The notes: generated by a model from the sequence alone, not told the origin. DNA of 64,000 nt from Thermoguttaceae bacterium (GCA_017937485.1 JAGBDN010000017.1:109392-173391), one strand, 5' to 3'. Numbered from the stretch's first letter, positions 35,140 to 44,368 are shown. Program-made: numbers and translations.

Positions 35140-36032
35140 CGGATGAATTCCTCCTTATCGTTCTCGGCGTAAGTCCCGATCAGCGGCGCGGCGCCGAGTT
35201 CTTTCCCGGCGACGTAGCCGAATTGTTCGTCGGCGGCGTTCGCGAGCGTCAAATTCAACAAATCGAGGTCGATCCCGGCGGGGCAAGCGGCGGAGCAGGC
35301 GCCGCAACCGACGCAACGACCGGCCAAGTGGAACGCGCGCAAGATGTTCCAAGCGAAGTTCCCTTTGAGCGTGGCCGACGTGTCGATCCGCGTCGGACGG
35401 TTTTTGTCGGCGACGCAACGGTTGCAGTAGCAAAGCGGGCAACTTTGACGGCAAGCGTGGCAACGAACGCAACGCGAAAATTCGTCGCGCCAATATTGGA
35501 AGCGCTCTTCCGGCGTTTTTTGGAGAAGCGCGGCCAACTTCGCTTGTTTCCCGGCGGTCTTGGCGTTCGGCGCGTTCGCGGCGTCGAGTTCGGCGGCCTT
35601 CGCGGCGTCGCCGATTAAAATATCGACGTTTTGCGCGGCGTGTTCGACGCACGCAACGCATTTATCGAGAAGGGTTCCGGTCGCGACGCCGGACGCGTCC
35701 GCGCCTTGGATTCCTTCGCAAACGACGCCGACAACGACGACGTTCTCGCGGTCGATTTGGCCTTCGTTCGCCAACACGACGACGGCGCGAGCGTCGCAAC
35801 CTTTCACGACGATCGCCGGTTTGCCGAGCGCTTTCACTTCCGGGCGCGAAAGGTGAACGGCGAGATTTTGACGACATTCGGCGTTCCAAACGAGGCGGTC
35901 GACTTCGTTCGGATCCGTAACGAAAACCGCTCCGACCGCGCCGCCGACGCCGACGCGTCCGTACCCGATCGCGACGTCGACGGTCTTCTCTTCGAGAAGT
36001 TTCCGAATCGCGTTTCTAAGTTGATTTTCCAT
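35136..36032 (-). CDS. 4Fe-4S protein, coenzyme F420 hydrogenase beta-like (Flx component)
   Basis: A 298-residue Fe-S protein. The first 180 residues match the F420-hydrogenase/dehydrogenase beta family (AIVVKGCDARAVVVLANEGQIDRENVVVVGVVCEGIQG). Two cluster-binding parts follow, CVRCHACRQSCPLCYCNRC and CVGCGACSAACPAGIDL. The first holds two extra Cys and may bind more than one cluster. Along with the next gene it would form the electron bridge of the Flx part. The start follows mvhD by 95 bases. Confidence 0.85.
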   Translation of the reverse strand: MENQLRNAIRKLLEEKTVDVAIGYGRVGVGGAVGAVFVTDPNEVDRLVWNAECRQNLAVHLSRPEVKALGKPAIVVKGCDARAVVVLANEGQIDRENVVVVGVVCEGIQGADASGVATGTLLDKCVACVEHAAQNVDILIGDAAKAAELDAANAPNAKTAGKQAKLAALLQKTPEERFQYWRDEFSRCVRCHACRQSCPLCYCNRCVADKNRPTRIDTSATLKGNFAWNILRAFHLAGRCVGCGACSAACPAGIDLDLLNLTLANAADEQFGYVAGKELGAAPLIGTYAENDKEEFIR

Positions 36033-36127
36033 AATATTTTATCGTTTTACTCGTTAATCGTTTTATTCGATACGCGAGGTTCGCCGTCGCCGTCGGCGGT
36101 CGAACCGTGCTTCGCGGCGGGGCGACG

Positions 36128-36577
36128 TTACTTTTCGGCGACGATCGCTTTGTAATCTTCGTAAGGGCCGAGTTCGCGGGTCTTCTCGACGATCTCGGTA
36201 ACGAGCTTTTGGAACTTCGCGCCTTCGGCGGCGGAAATCCAAGAGAAATGAACGCGGCGCGAGTCGACGCCGATCGTGTCGAGGAGTTCGCGGAAGAGCC
36301 CCCAACGACGACGAGCGTGGAAGTTGCCCGCGGCGTAGTGGCAGTCGCCCGGGTGGCAGCCGGAAACCAAAATCGCGTCGGCGCCGACCTCGAACGCCTT
36401 CACGATCAAGTTGAAGTCGACGCGCCCGGTGCAAGGCAGACGAATAATACGGACGTTCGCCGGGTATTCGAGGCGGTTCGTGCCGGCCAAGTCGGCGCCC
36501 AAGTAAGTGCACCAGTTGCAAACGAACGCGACGATTTTCGGCTCGAAACCGCCGGTTGTTTTCGTTTCGGGATTCAT
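36128..36577 (-). CDS. mvhD: MvhD/FlxD-like iron-sulfur subunit
   Basis: A 149-residue protein. All family Cys are present: CNWCTYLGADLAG, LPCTGRV and SGCHPGDCHYAAGN, which hold a 2Fe-2S cluster. MvhD links an electron donor module to HdrA in methanogens and in Flx-Hdr complexes. The ATG at 36577 has AAGGAC nine bases upstream. The gap of 191 bases to hdrA is long and holds a GC-rich hairpin (36620-36626 with 36638-36644) but no T-run, so it may be an RNA-processing or stability element rather than a terminator. Confidence 0.92.
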   Translation of the reverse strand: MNPETKTTGGFEPKIVAFVCNWCTYLGADLAGTNRLEYPANVRIIRLPCTGRVDFNLIVKAFEVGADAILVSGCHPGDCHYAAGNFHARRRWGLFRELLDTIGVDSRRVHFSWISAAEGAKFQKLVTEIVEKTRELGPYEDYKAIVAEK

Positions 36578-36768
36578 ATAATAAGTCCTTATAATCGCGG
36601 CGTCGGTCGCCGTCGGCTCGCCCCGCCGTTTGGGAAAGCGGGGCCGATTCGCCTCGGGGACGTCGGCCAATAAACGTTTTGTTCCGTTTGCGTTTCGGCG
36701 ACTCGCCGCCTCGTTTCGTCCGCTCGACGCGGTTCGACGAGGCGTTCGAGTTCGACCGGTCGTCGGCG

Positions 36769-38826
36769 TTAGTCGGCCAACGACTCGACTTGCGCGTAAA
36801 TTTGGTCGTCGGTGAAGCCGATGAGGTCGACCGATTTCGACGGGCAGACGGCGACGCAGGTGCCGCACCCCATGCAGAGGCCGGGGTTGACGCGCGACGT
36901 CGTTTTGACCAAATTTCCGTTGCGGTCGCGAATTTCTTCCTTCGTAATCGCTTGGAACGGGCAGGCTTTGACGCAGGCGCCGCAGGACGCGCAGAGGCGT
37001 TCGTCGACGCTGGCGATTTCCGGTTCGCGCGTCAGGTTCGGTTGGCTCAACATAATGAGCACCTTGCCGGCCGCCGCGGACGCTTGCGCGACCGTTTCCG
37101 GAATGTCTTTCGGGCCTTGGCAAGCGCCGCAGACGAAAACGCCCGCCGCGTTCGTTTCGACCGGACGAAGTTTCGGGTGCGATTCGCTAAGGAACCCGTA
37201 TTCGTCGTACCCGACCGACAGCTTTTGGGCCAGTTGCGGCGCGCCGGTCGTCGGCGTCATCGCGCACGCCAAAACGACCATATCGGCTTCGACGACGACC
37301 GGTTTGCCGGACAACGTGTCGGCGCCGTACACCATCAGCTTCTTGACGCCGTCGACCATTTGTTCTTCGATCTTCGAAACGCGGCCGCGGTGGTAAATCG
37401 CGCCGTCTTGCTCGATCGCGCGGCGAACGAACTCGTCGTATTTCTTCCCGCCGGAACGAATGTCCATATAGAAGACGTGCGCTTCGCCGTCGTGAACCTT
37501 GTGCTTGTACAGCATCGTGTGTTTCGCGGTGTACATGCAGCAGATTTTCGAACAGTACGTGATCCCCTTGGCGTTGTCGCGGCTCCCGACGCATTGGATA
37601 AAGACGATCTTCTCCGGAACGCGCCCGTCGGACGGTCGCAACGGCTCGCCGCCGGTCGGGCCGGACGCCGAAATAATGCGCTCGAATTGGAGCGAGTCGA
37701 CGACGTCCTTATATTTGCCGTAACCGTATTCGGCGTAGCCTTGGATATTCGGGTTTTCTTGCTCTTTGCCGATGCTGTAGAGCTGGTACCCGGTCGCGAC
37801 GACGATGGCGCCGACTTCGATTTCGATCAGTTCGTCTTGGTCGTGGAAGTTGATCGCGTTGGCGGCGCATTGCTTTTGGCAGATACCGCAAAGCTCTTTG
37901 CCGTTCTTCATACTCTTGAGGCGCAGGCAGTTTTCCGCGTCGACCGTCGGGCGCGCCGGAACCGCTTGCGGGAACGGAACGTAAATCGCGGAGCGTTTGC
38001 CGAGCTTTTTGTCGTGGCCGAATCCGAGGTTGAAGTCGAACGCGTTGTCGATTTTGCCCTTCATCGGACAGGCGTTCCAACAGGCGCCGCAACCGGTGCA
38101 TTTCGTAATATCGACGTAACGCGCCTTTTTGCGAATCGTAACCTTGAAGTTGCCGACGTAACCGTCGACTTTCTCGACTTCGCAGTACGTCATCAACTTA
38201 ATGTTCGGGTGTTGGCCGACTTCGACCATACGCGGCGTCAGAATACATTGCGAGCAGTCGAGCGTCGGGAACGTTTCGGAGAGGCCCGCCATTTTACCGC
38301 CGACAGACGGCTCTTTTTCGACGACGACGACTTCGACGCCCCCGGCCGCGACGTCGAGCGCCGCTTGAATCCCCGCGACGCCGGCGCCGATCACGAGCGC
38401 GCGCTTCGTTACCGGGACTTTGATCGGCTCGAGGGCGTGGTTGCGACGCACCTTTTCGACCGCCATTCCGATCAATTCGATCGCTTTCGCGGTCGCAATT
38501 TCGCGGTCGGTATGCACCCACGAGCAGTGTTCGCGGATGTTCGCCATTTCGACCAGATACGGATTGAGGCCCGCGTTTTCCGCCGTTTTGCGGAACGTCT
38601 TCAAGTGCATATGCGGCGAGCAACTCGCGACGACGACGCCGGTGAGCCCGAGTTCCTTGATCTTTTCGGCGATCATATTTTGACCCGGCTCGGAACACAT
38701 ATACTTATAATTCAGGCTGCAGTGAACGCCGGGGAGCTTAGCCACGGCATTCGACACTGCGTCGCAATCCACGTGGCGGGCGATATTCTCGCCGCACCAA
38801 CACGTAAAAACGCCAATCTTCGCCAT
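36769..38826 (-). CDS. hdrA: Heterodisulfide reductase subunit A-like flavoprotein
   Basis: A 685-residue flavoprotein, the bifurcating core of Hdr complexes. It opens with GVFTCWCGENIARHVDC, then the FAD site ALVIGAGVAGIQAALDVA near residue 145 and GGKMAGLSETFPTLDCSQC. Four cluster regions are visible: CTGCGACWNACP, CGICQKQC, CASCGACVKACP and CMGCGTCVAVCP. In HdrA the flavin splits electron pairs from a donor to a high- and a low-potential acceptor. It lies after two unrelated exported-protein genes in the operon, apart from hdrB and hdrC. Length and motifs are complete. Confidence 0.94.
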   Translation of the reverse strand: MAKIGVFTCWCGENIARHVDCDAVSNAVAKLPGVHCSLNYKYMCSEPGQNMIAEKIKELGLTGVVVASCSPHMHLKTFRKTAENAGLNPYLVEMANIREHCSWVHTDREIATAKAIELIGMAVEKVRRNHALEPIKVPVTKRALVIGAGVAGIQAALDVAAGGVEVVVVEKEPSVGGKMAGLSETFPTLDCSQCILTPRMVEVGQHPNIKLMTYCEVEKVDGYVGNFKVTIRKKARYVDITKCTGCGACWNACPMKGKIDNAFDFNLGFGHDKKLGKRSAIYVPFPQAVPARPTVDAENCLRLKSMKNGKELCGICQKQCAANAINFHDQDELIEIEVGAIVVATGYQLYSIGKEQENPNIQGYAEYGYGKYKDVVDSLQFERIISASGPTGGEPLRPSDGRVPEKIVFIQCVGSRDNAKGITYCSKICCMYTAKHTMLYKHKVHDGEAHVFYMDIRSGGKKYDEFVRRAIEQDGAIYHRGRVSKIEEQMVDGVKKLMVYGADTLSGKPVVVEADMVVLACAMTPTTGAPQLAQKLSVGYDEYGFLSESHPKLRPVETNAAGVFVCGACQGPKDIPETVAQASAAAGKVLIMLSQPNLTREPEIASVDERLCASCGACVKACPFQAITKEEIRDRNGNLVKTTSRVNPGLCMGCGTCVAVCPSKSVDLIGFTDDQIYAQVESLAD

Positions 38827-38867
38827 TTAATCGTCTCGTTCGTATTAATAATAACAATGAAAACGTT

Positions 38868-39719
38868 TTACAACGTTTCGACAAATTCTTTCCAAAGCGC
38901 GTCCGGCGTCGTTTGATACTCTTCCGCGAAAAACTTCTCGCCGTTTTTGCGGGCTCGCAGGGCGCGGTGCAATTTAATCAAAAATTCCGGGTCTTTTTCG
39001 CGAATCATCCAATCGAAGAACGTCGCGGTAATCCCGTAGCCTTGTTTGTAGCTCGAGCGTTTCGGGTCGATGCGCCAATGGTTGCGCGAACGCGGTTCCG
39101 AAACGTAATAGCGGACGTAGTCGGCGATCCCTTCGGTCGTCCAAAATTCGCCGCGACGGTACGCTTGCACGACGTGCGTCGCTTCGTGAACGACGAGGCC
39201 GAAATCGTTCGGGCTCTTTTTAATCCAATTACTCGAAACGGTGATCTCGCGCCCCGCCGCGTAGGCGACGCCGTCCATATTTTTAAAGACCAAGCGAATC
39301 GTATAATCGTCCGGAATTTTCGCGACCGCGTCTTTGCCGTCGAGCGCTTCGACGATTTTCGGGAACCAGTAAATCAGGCGGTTCTTCGCGGACTCGGCCC
39401 ACTCGGCGGCGTCCGGCGCGTCGGTAACGTCGACTTCGACGTTGATCGTTTTGGCCGGGAATTCGCCGGTTTTCGTCCACTCGGCGCGGACGTATTCGCG
39501 GACTTGCTCCGGCAATTTGTCGAGCGGTTCGAACGCTTCGATTCGCGTTTCGACGCCGTCGACCGTCGCGATCGCGACCGCCGGTTGGTTCTCCGTTTTC
39601 TCGAACTTCACCGAGACGCCCTCGGGCAGCGTCGGCGCGTCCTGCGCAAAAGTCGACGGAACGACGCAAAACGCCGTCGTCGCCAATAAAGCCAAAAATT
39701 TTCCGCGCGTCGTTTTCAT
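38868..39719 (-). CDS. Exported basic secretory protein-family putative metallopeptidase
   Basis: A 283-residue protein with a Sec signal peptide ending in STFAQ. It has the zinc-peptidase motif HEATH (His178, Glu179, His182) in FGLVVHEATHVVQAYRRGE, followed by the family segment WTTEGIADYVRYYV, which holds a likely further ligand. The N-terminal 100 residues form a separate beta-rich domain (AIATVDGVETRIEAFEPLD). It acts outside the cytoplasm. It lies inside the hdr operon, 33 bases after the TIM-barrel gene and 41 before hdrA, with a strong ribosome site. Its link to electron transfer is unclear. Confidence 0.85.
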   Translation of the reverse strand: MKTTRGKFLALLATTAFCVVPSTFAQDAPTLPEGVSVKFEKTENQPAVAIATVDGVETRIEAFEPLDKLPEQVREYVRAEWTKTGEFPAKTINVEVDVTDAPDAAEWAESAKNRLIYWFPKIVEALDGKDAVAKIPDDYTIRLVFKNMDGVAYAAGREITVSSNWIKKSPNDFGLVVHEATHVVQAYRRGEFWTTEGIADYVRYYVSEPRSRNHWRIDPKRSSYKQGYGITATFFDWMIREKDPEFLIKLHRALRARKNGEKFFAEEYQTTPDALWKEFVETL

Positions 39720-39752
39720 CGGCGCTCCTTTTCCCCGTGCGATTTGATAAGA

Positions 39753-40712
39753 CTATTCGTTAAAATACAAGTTTTCGCGCAACAGGGCCAAGCTCTTCGG
39801 AATCGCGGTCGCCGGATTTTCTTTTCCCTCGAACTCGAGCGAAACGAAGCCTCGGTAGTTATACTTCCGGAAGAGTTCCCCATATTTAGCGTAATCGAGC
39901 GGAAGCGAGTACCACAAGCCGCCGCCGTAATAAGTTTTCGCCTGCACAAAATGAGCGCGCGGCAAGACTTTTTCGAACTGCTCGACCGTTTCGTCGAGGA
40001 AATTGCCCGTGTCGAGGCAGCAACCGAAATACGGCGAATCGATCGCGTCGAGAACTTTGATCAAGCCGTCGGCGGTGCGCGCCAAGCCCCAGTGATTTTC
40101 GAGGCAAAGCATCACGCCGTTCTTTTCGGCGCACGGCAAAATTTTCTCGAACGCGTCGACGACCCAGCCGAACGCTTCCTCGTCGGTGTGTCCCGGGAGC
40201 GGATTTTCGATCCCGCGGTGTTCCATCAACGCGTCGAAGCTACCCCAAGAATCCCAACGCCCGGTGTTGACGCGGATCGCCGGAATCCCCATTTCGGCGG
40301 CCAATTCGACGCTATGTTTGGTGATTTCAATATTTTTTTGGCGCTCTTCGGCGTCCGGACGCACGAACGTTTGGTGCGTCGACATACAGCAGAGCGACAG
40401 CCCGTACTTGAACGCGTCGCGACGCAGGCTCTTCAAATACGGCATATCGACGCGGTCGAGTTGCTTTTCCAAGACTTCGAACGCGTCGAATCCGGCGTCG
40501 GCGGCTTGGCGCAAACACCAATCCATCGGCGCCTTGTCTTTCGCGAAATGCCAATAGGAGTAACTCGAAACCGCGATCGGGTTCCCGCGACGCGCCCCGG
40601 ACGCCGATTTCGGCGGCTCTTGCGCTTGAACGTTGTTCGCGCCGACGGCCAAGCCGGTCAATCCGAGCGCCGCGTTTTTCAAGAAAGAACGTCGATTCGC
40701 GTTGTTTTCCAT
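39753..40712 (-). CDS. Tat-exported TIM-barrel protein of the sugar phosphate isomerase/epimerase family
   Basis: A 319-residue protein with a twin-arginine signal (NRRSFLKNAALGLTGLAVG). The body is the xylose-isomerase-like barrel: VSSYSYWHF, LSLCCMSTHQTF, MLCLENHWG, CCLDTGNF and VSLEFEGKE, where the Glu, His and Asp residues would bind a metal. Such proteins isomerise or epimerise sugars, and exported forms are common in planctomycetes. It lies between hdrB and the basic secretory protein gene. The ATG at 40712 is fixed by the Tat signal; the open frame upstream runs into the hdrB gene. Confidence 0.88.
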   Translation of the reverse strand: MENNANRRSFLKNAALGLTGLAVGANNVQAQEPPKSASGARRGNPIAVSSYSYWHFAKDKAPMDWCLRQAADAGFDAFEVLEKQLDRVDMPYLKSLRRDAFKYGLSLCCMSTHQTFVRPDAEERQKNIEITKHSVELAAEMGIPAIRVNTGRWDSWGSFDALMEHRGIENPLPGHTDEEAFGWVVDAFEKILPCAEKNGVMLCLENHWGLARTADGLIKVLDAIDSPYFGCCLDTGNFLDETVEQFEKVLPRAHFVQAKTYYGGGLWYSLPLDYAKYGELFRKYNYRGFVSLEFEGKENPATAIPKSLALLRENLYFNE

Positions 40713-40801
40713 CGCCGATTTACTCCTTACCTTCTTCGCTATATTCTCTATATTAACGGCGCCGCAAACGTTTCGACGCCGTTTTTCCTTTTCCGCTTCG
40801 A

Positions 40802-41647
40802 CTACTTCGACAATTTCGTTTGCGTGAAGTGGCGATGCACGTCGAGTTGCGACGGTTTCAGTCCGAGCGCCATCCCGACCAAGTCGGTCAGGTAGAAGAT
40901 CGGAACGTCCGCCGCCAAGCCGAGTTTCTTCGCGTCGGCTTGCTTCATATCGAGGTTGACTTGGCACATCGGGCACGCGACGACGACGCAGTTGGCGCCG
41001 GAATCGAGCGCGTTTTTCAAAATGCGGTGCGACATTTGCGCGACGCCGTCCGCGTCGCAGAGCGTCAACCCGCCGCCGCAACAGACCGTCTTGCAGTTCC
41101 ATTCGACCGGCGACGCGCCGAGTTTCGCAAGGAGTTCGTCCATCGACGTCGGATGCTCGAAGTCGTCAAATTTCAACGTCTTCGGCGGACGCGTCAGGAG
41201 GCACCCGTAATAGCAGGCCGGTTTGAACTCTTCGAGTTTGCGCGTCGCTTTTTCGGCGATAACGTCGTATCCGACCGCTTGGAACACTTGAATCAAGTTG
41301 AGGACGTCGACCGAGCCGGAAAGGGGCGTTTCGACGATTTTTTCCATCTCGGCGCGCACTTCTTCGTTTTGAAGTTCGTCGCTCGCCTTTTTCAGCTCCA
41401 TCGAGCACATCGGGCACGGCGCGAAAAGGCGGTCGAGATTCATTTTTTGCGCGATCCCCAAGTTGCGGGCCGGAAGCGCGGTCGCCAGCTTCTTGTTGAT
41501 CGAGTGCGCGGCGGTCGCTCCGCAGCAAATCCAATCTTGAAGTTCGTCGAGTTGAACGTCCAACGCCTTCAAACACACGCGCACCGACGTTTCGTAATCG
41601 TCCGACGAACCGTGCAGAGCGCAACCCGGATAATAACCGATATTCAT
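40802..41647 (-). CDS. hdrB: Heterodisulfide reductase subunit B-like protein
   Basis: A 281-residue protein with two CCG domains. First: CALHGSSDDYE, ICCGATAAHS and CPMC. Second: CYYGCLL, VCCGGGLTLCD and CPMCQ. In HdrB these Cys hold two noncubane clusters that reduce a disulfide. All are present. The ATG at 41647 gives the normal N-terminus MNIGYYPGC; an earlier start would overlap hdrC. It follows hdrC by 29 bases. The substrate in an organism without coenzyme M is unknown; DsrC-like or thiol proteins are candidates by analogy with Flx-Hdr. Confidence 0.94.
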   Translation of the reverse strand: MNIGYYPGCALHGSSDDYETSVRVCLKALDVQLDELQDWICCGATAAHSINKKLATALPARNLGIAQKMNLDRLFAPCPMCSMELKKASDELQNEEVRAEMEKIVETPLSGSVDVLNLIQVFQAVGYDVIAEKATRKLEEFKPACYYGCLLTRPPKTLKFDDFEHPTSMDELLAKLGASPVEWNCKTVCCGGGLTLCDADGVAQMSHRILKNALDSGANCVVVACPMCQVNLDMKQADAKKLGLAADVPIFYLTDLVGMALGLKPSQLDVHRHFTQTKLSK

Positions 41648-41676
41648 TTTTGAAACCTCTTTCAAACGTTCGTCGT

Positions 41677-42243
41677 TCAGATTTTCACGCCGCACTTGTC
41701 GAAGATGCGCTTCACAAGCGCCTTGTCTTTAACCGGCGACCCCAGTTTGAAGTGCAACTTTTTCTTGCCCAACATTTTCGGGCCCAGCGTCGCGTCTTTG
41801 AGCGCGCCCATCAACTCGAAACGGCTCAAGAAATGACGAATTTCGAAGTCGGCGACCATTTCCAGCTCGTTCGTGCGGCCGTTTTTGCGAACGCTGCGCA
41901 GGAACGCCTTTTGGAACGCGACGATTTTCGCCGCTTCCGGCGACGCGCAATTTTCCTCGATCGCGATTTGACGCATCGCGTCGATGACGCCGGCGACTTC
42001 GCAGGATTTCGGGCAGCGCGCCGAGCAAGTCAAGCAGGAAACGCAGCGCCAAATCGAGTCCGATTCCGCCCCTTCGAGAACGTCGCCCGTTTGCGCGGCG
42101 CGCATCAGACGCGTCGGCGACAACTTCATCGAGACGCCGCGAGGGCACCCCGCCGCGCATTTGCCGCATTGGTAACAGTCGTTAAGTCGCGTGTGCGCCA
42201 AGGTTTCGACGCGCGTTTTCCAATCTCGTTTCGACGTCCCCAT
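41677..42243 (-). CDS. hdrC: Heterodisulfide reductase subunit C-like protein
   Basis: A 188-residue protein with two 4Fe-4S motifs, CYQCGKCAAGCP and CVSCLTCSARCP, as in HdrC. It passes electrons from HdrA to HdrB. The C-terminal half is helical and basic. First gene of the operon, with a GGAG ribosome site and a good promoter about 100 bases upstream. Confidence 0.93.
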   Translation of the reverse strand: MGTSKRDWKTRVETLAHTRLNDCYQCGKCAAGCPRGVSMKLSPTRLMRAAQTGDVLEGAESDSIWRCVSCLTCSARCPKSCEVAGVIDAMRQIAIEENCASPEAAKIVAFQKAFLRSVRKNGRTNELEMVADFEIRHFLSRFELMGALKDATLGPKMLGKKKLHFKLGSPVKDKALVKRIFDKCGVKI

Positions 42244-42339
42244 TCCGTCTCCTCGAATATTTATTTAAAATGATATAAAAGCGCGGAAATTAGACAGCGC
42301 TAACTTTTTCCTCCGCGCCGTTACTCCGCGATTCTTACA

Positions 42340-42367
42340 ATTATGACGATTCATTTAATTCTGTCAA
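42340..42367 (-). promoter_or_regulatory. Promoter of the hdr-flx operon
   Basis: On the minus strand a perfect TTGACA (42362-42367) and CATAAT (42340-42345) with a 16-base spacer. The leader to hdrC is about 90 bases. The 379-base gap 42244-42622 is AT-rich and has no gene. Confidence 0.6.
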
Positions 42368-42622
42368 GACGAATTAAGCCGACGGAAGCCAAAAGTTCCC
42401 GTCTTATTTTTAATTTTAAAGCGCGCCGACAAAATTTTCAAGTTTTTTTGCCGAAAAAATCTTTATTCTCGAGGATTTTTCAAGCGCTTCGCCCGTTTCT
42501 CCGAACGATAAGGGTTAAAGCGCGGCGGCTTCGTCGATAATAAGCAAGGGCGCGCTTTTTACGGCGTCGCAGGTTTCGCGCTCGCTTTCTCTCAATTCAC
42601 CCCAAAAACGAAAAACTAACGA

Positions 42623-44305
42623 ATGGAAAACGCTTCGCCGGAAAACGGTCGCTCGCTTTTTGGGAAAACGCTCTTTTTTTACGGGCGCCTCGCTTTTTCG
42701 CCGCGACGCGACGCCGAACGCTTCGCCCGCGAACGCGGTTTTCGAGTCGCCTCGACGCTCCGCGAAACGGTCGATCGAATCGTTCTCGGCGAAGGCGAAC
42801 CGCTCGCGCAAGTTCGCGCCCGACTCGCCGCCGAATTCGACGAACGCTCGCGCCGCGCTTTCGAACTCGGAACGCTCGTTCTGGTTTCGGAAACGCAATT
42901 TTGGAACGAATTGGCGGCGACGTATCCGACCGACGCGCCGAAATCGCCCCCAACGCCTCGATCGTCGACGCCGCCGTTAACGCCGGAAGAACCGCCGCGC
43001 CGCTCGCCGAACGACGCGTTTCTCTTCCCGGAACTCGCGCCTTCCGTCGTCGGGGCAAAATTGGAACCGGAGTCGGAACCGTCGCTCGAAACGCTCGAAG
43101 AACTCGCCGCGACCGAACAATTCGGTTGCACTCCGGCCGCGCTCGCGGAGCTGGTCGGCGTCTCGATCGAAACGGTTCGACGTTGGCGCCGTCGCGGGCT
43201 CCTCTCGACGACGGTCGAAAACGGGCGGCTTCCGTCCTTCTCGACGCGCGCCGTTCTCGTCGCCAAGCGTCTCGCGTTCCTTTGCTCGACCGGGCTTTCC
43301 GACGAGTTCGTCGAGCGCCGCGTCGCCGCTTTCCGCGATTTCGGCCCGGACGCGGAATCGATTATCCTCCGTTTAACCCTTTCGAGCGACGGTCGCGACG
43401 TTCTCCTCGACGGCGACGCGGGCCCGGTCGACTTCCGCGGTCAACGCCGGTTCGATTTCGGCGCGCTCCCGACCGACGGCTCCGGGCCGCTCCCGCCGAC
43501 GCCGCCCTTCCTTTCTCCGGCGGAAGAGGAAATCGCGACGCTCGAACGGTTCGCCGAACGGTTCGAAACGCCGATTCAACCGTCCGAACCGCTCGAGCCG
43601 CCGCCGTTTCTCGCGTTTTTCGCCGACGCGCCCAATTCGCCGCAACCGTCCGCTTCCCCCGCCGTTTCGCCGACTCGCGTCGAAAAAACGCCGACGAAGC
43701 GCGTCGAGTTTTCCGCCGCTCCGGCGACGCGGTTCGACTTTTCCGTCTCCCCCTTTTCCGACGCCGAACAAACGACGCGCCCCGTTCTCGCGTTTGACAA
43801 AGCCGCTCGCGAACGTTGGCGCGACGCGACCAAACGCCGGGTCGTTCGACTTTGCGAGTCCGCTTGGAACCTCGAACGCGAAGGATATTGGGAAGAAGCG
43901 GCCCGGCTCTATCGCGGCGCGCTCTTGGCGGGCGGGCTCGACGCCGGCGTCTGCTTCCGCTTGGGCAAGCTCCTTTATTTGCTCGGCGACTTTTCGGCGG
44001 CTCGCGAACGGTTTTACGCGACGCTCGAACTCGACGAAGATTTCGTCGACGCTCGCTTCGAGTTGGCGAAAACGCTCGTCGCGCTCGGCGAGTTCGACGA
44101 CGCGACCGCCGCGTTCGAAGGCGCGCTCGCCGAACGCCCGGACGACCCGAACGTCCGATTCGAACTCGGGAAACTTTATCTCCGACTCGGGCGCCGCGAA
44201 GCCGCGATCGACGAACTGCGCCAAGCCGCCGCGACGCTCGACGACGAAAAAATCGCCGACGACGTGCGCCGCCTCCTCTTCTCGTTGGCGCGCAACGACT
44301 TTTAA
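42623..44305 (+). CDS. BRCT-like / MerR-type HTH / TPR fusion protein
   Basis: A 560-residue cytosolic protein. Residues about 10-90 look like a BRCT domain (LFGKTLFFYGRLAFSPRRDAERFARERGF, then a VDRIVLGEG strand). Residues about 165-235 are a MerR-type winged helix (CTPAALAELVGVSIETVRRWRRRGLLS). A Pro-rich linker follows, then at 395-560 at least three TPR units (YWEEAARLYRGALLAGGLDAG, FSAARERFYATLELDEDF, FDDATAAFEGALAERPDD). It may be a DNA-binding regulator that meets partners through TPRs. The BRCT call rests on pattern only. No partner gene is adjacent. Confidence 0.75.
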   Translation: MENASPENGRSLFGKTLFFYGRLAFSPRRDAERFARERGFRVASTLRETVDRIVLGEGEPLAQVRARLAAEFDERSRRAFELGTLVLVSETQFWNELAATYPTDAPKSPPTPRSSTPPLTPEEPPRRSPNDAFLFPELAPSVVGAKLEPESEPSLETLEELAATEQFGCTPAALAELVGVSIETVRRWRRRGLLSTTVENGRLPSFSTRAVLVAKRLAFLCSTGLSDEFVERRVAAFRDFGPDAESIILRLTLSSDGRDVLLDGDAGPVDFRGQRRFDFGALPTDGSGPLPPTPPFLSPAEEEIATLERFAERFETPIQPSEPLEPPPFLAFFADAPNSPQPSASPAVSPTRVEKTPTKRVEFSAAPATRFDFSVSPFSDAEQTTRPVLAFDKAARERWRDATKRRVVRLCESAWNLEREGYWEEAARLYRGALLAGGLDAGVCFRLGKLLYLLGDFSAARERFYATLELDEDFVDARFELAKTLVALGEFDDATAAFEGALAERPDDPNVRFELGKLYLRLGRREAAIDELRQAAATLDDEKIADDVRRLLFSLARNDF

Positions 44306-44368
44306 ACGCTTTTCAAATTCGCGCCGAAAATAACCTGCGAACGCCCGACTTTCGCCTTTTAAACGCCG

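Noticed and set aside
36679..38916. A 745-codon open frame on the plus strand opposite hdrA
   Set aside because: The product is Arg/Asp/Val-rich with no motif, while the minus strand encodes a complete HdrA with all cluster residues.
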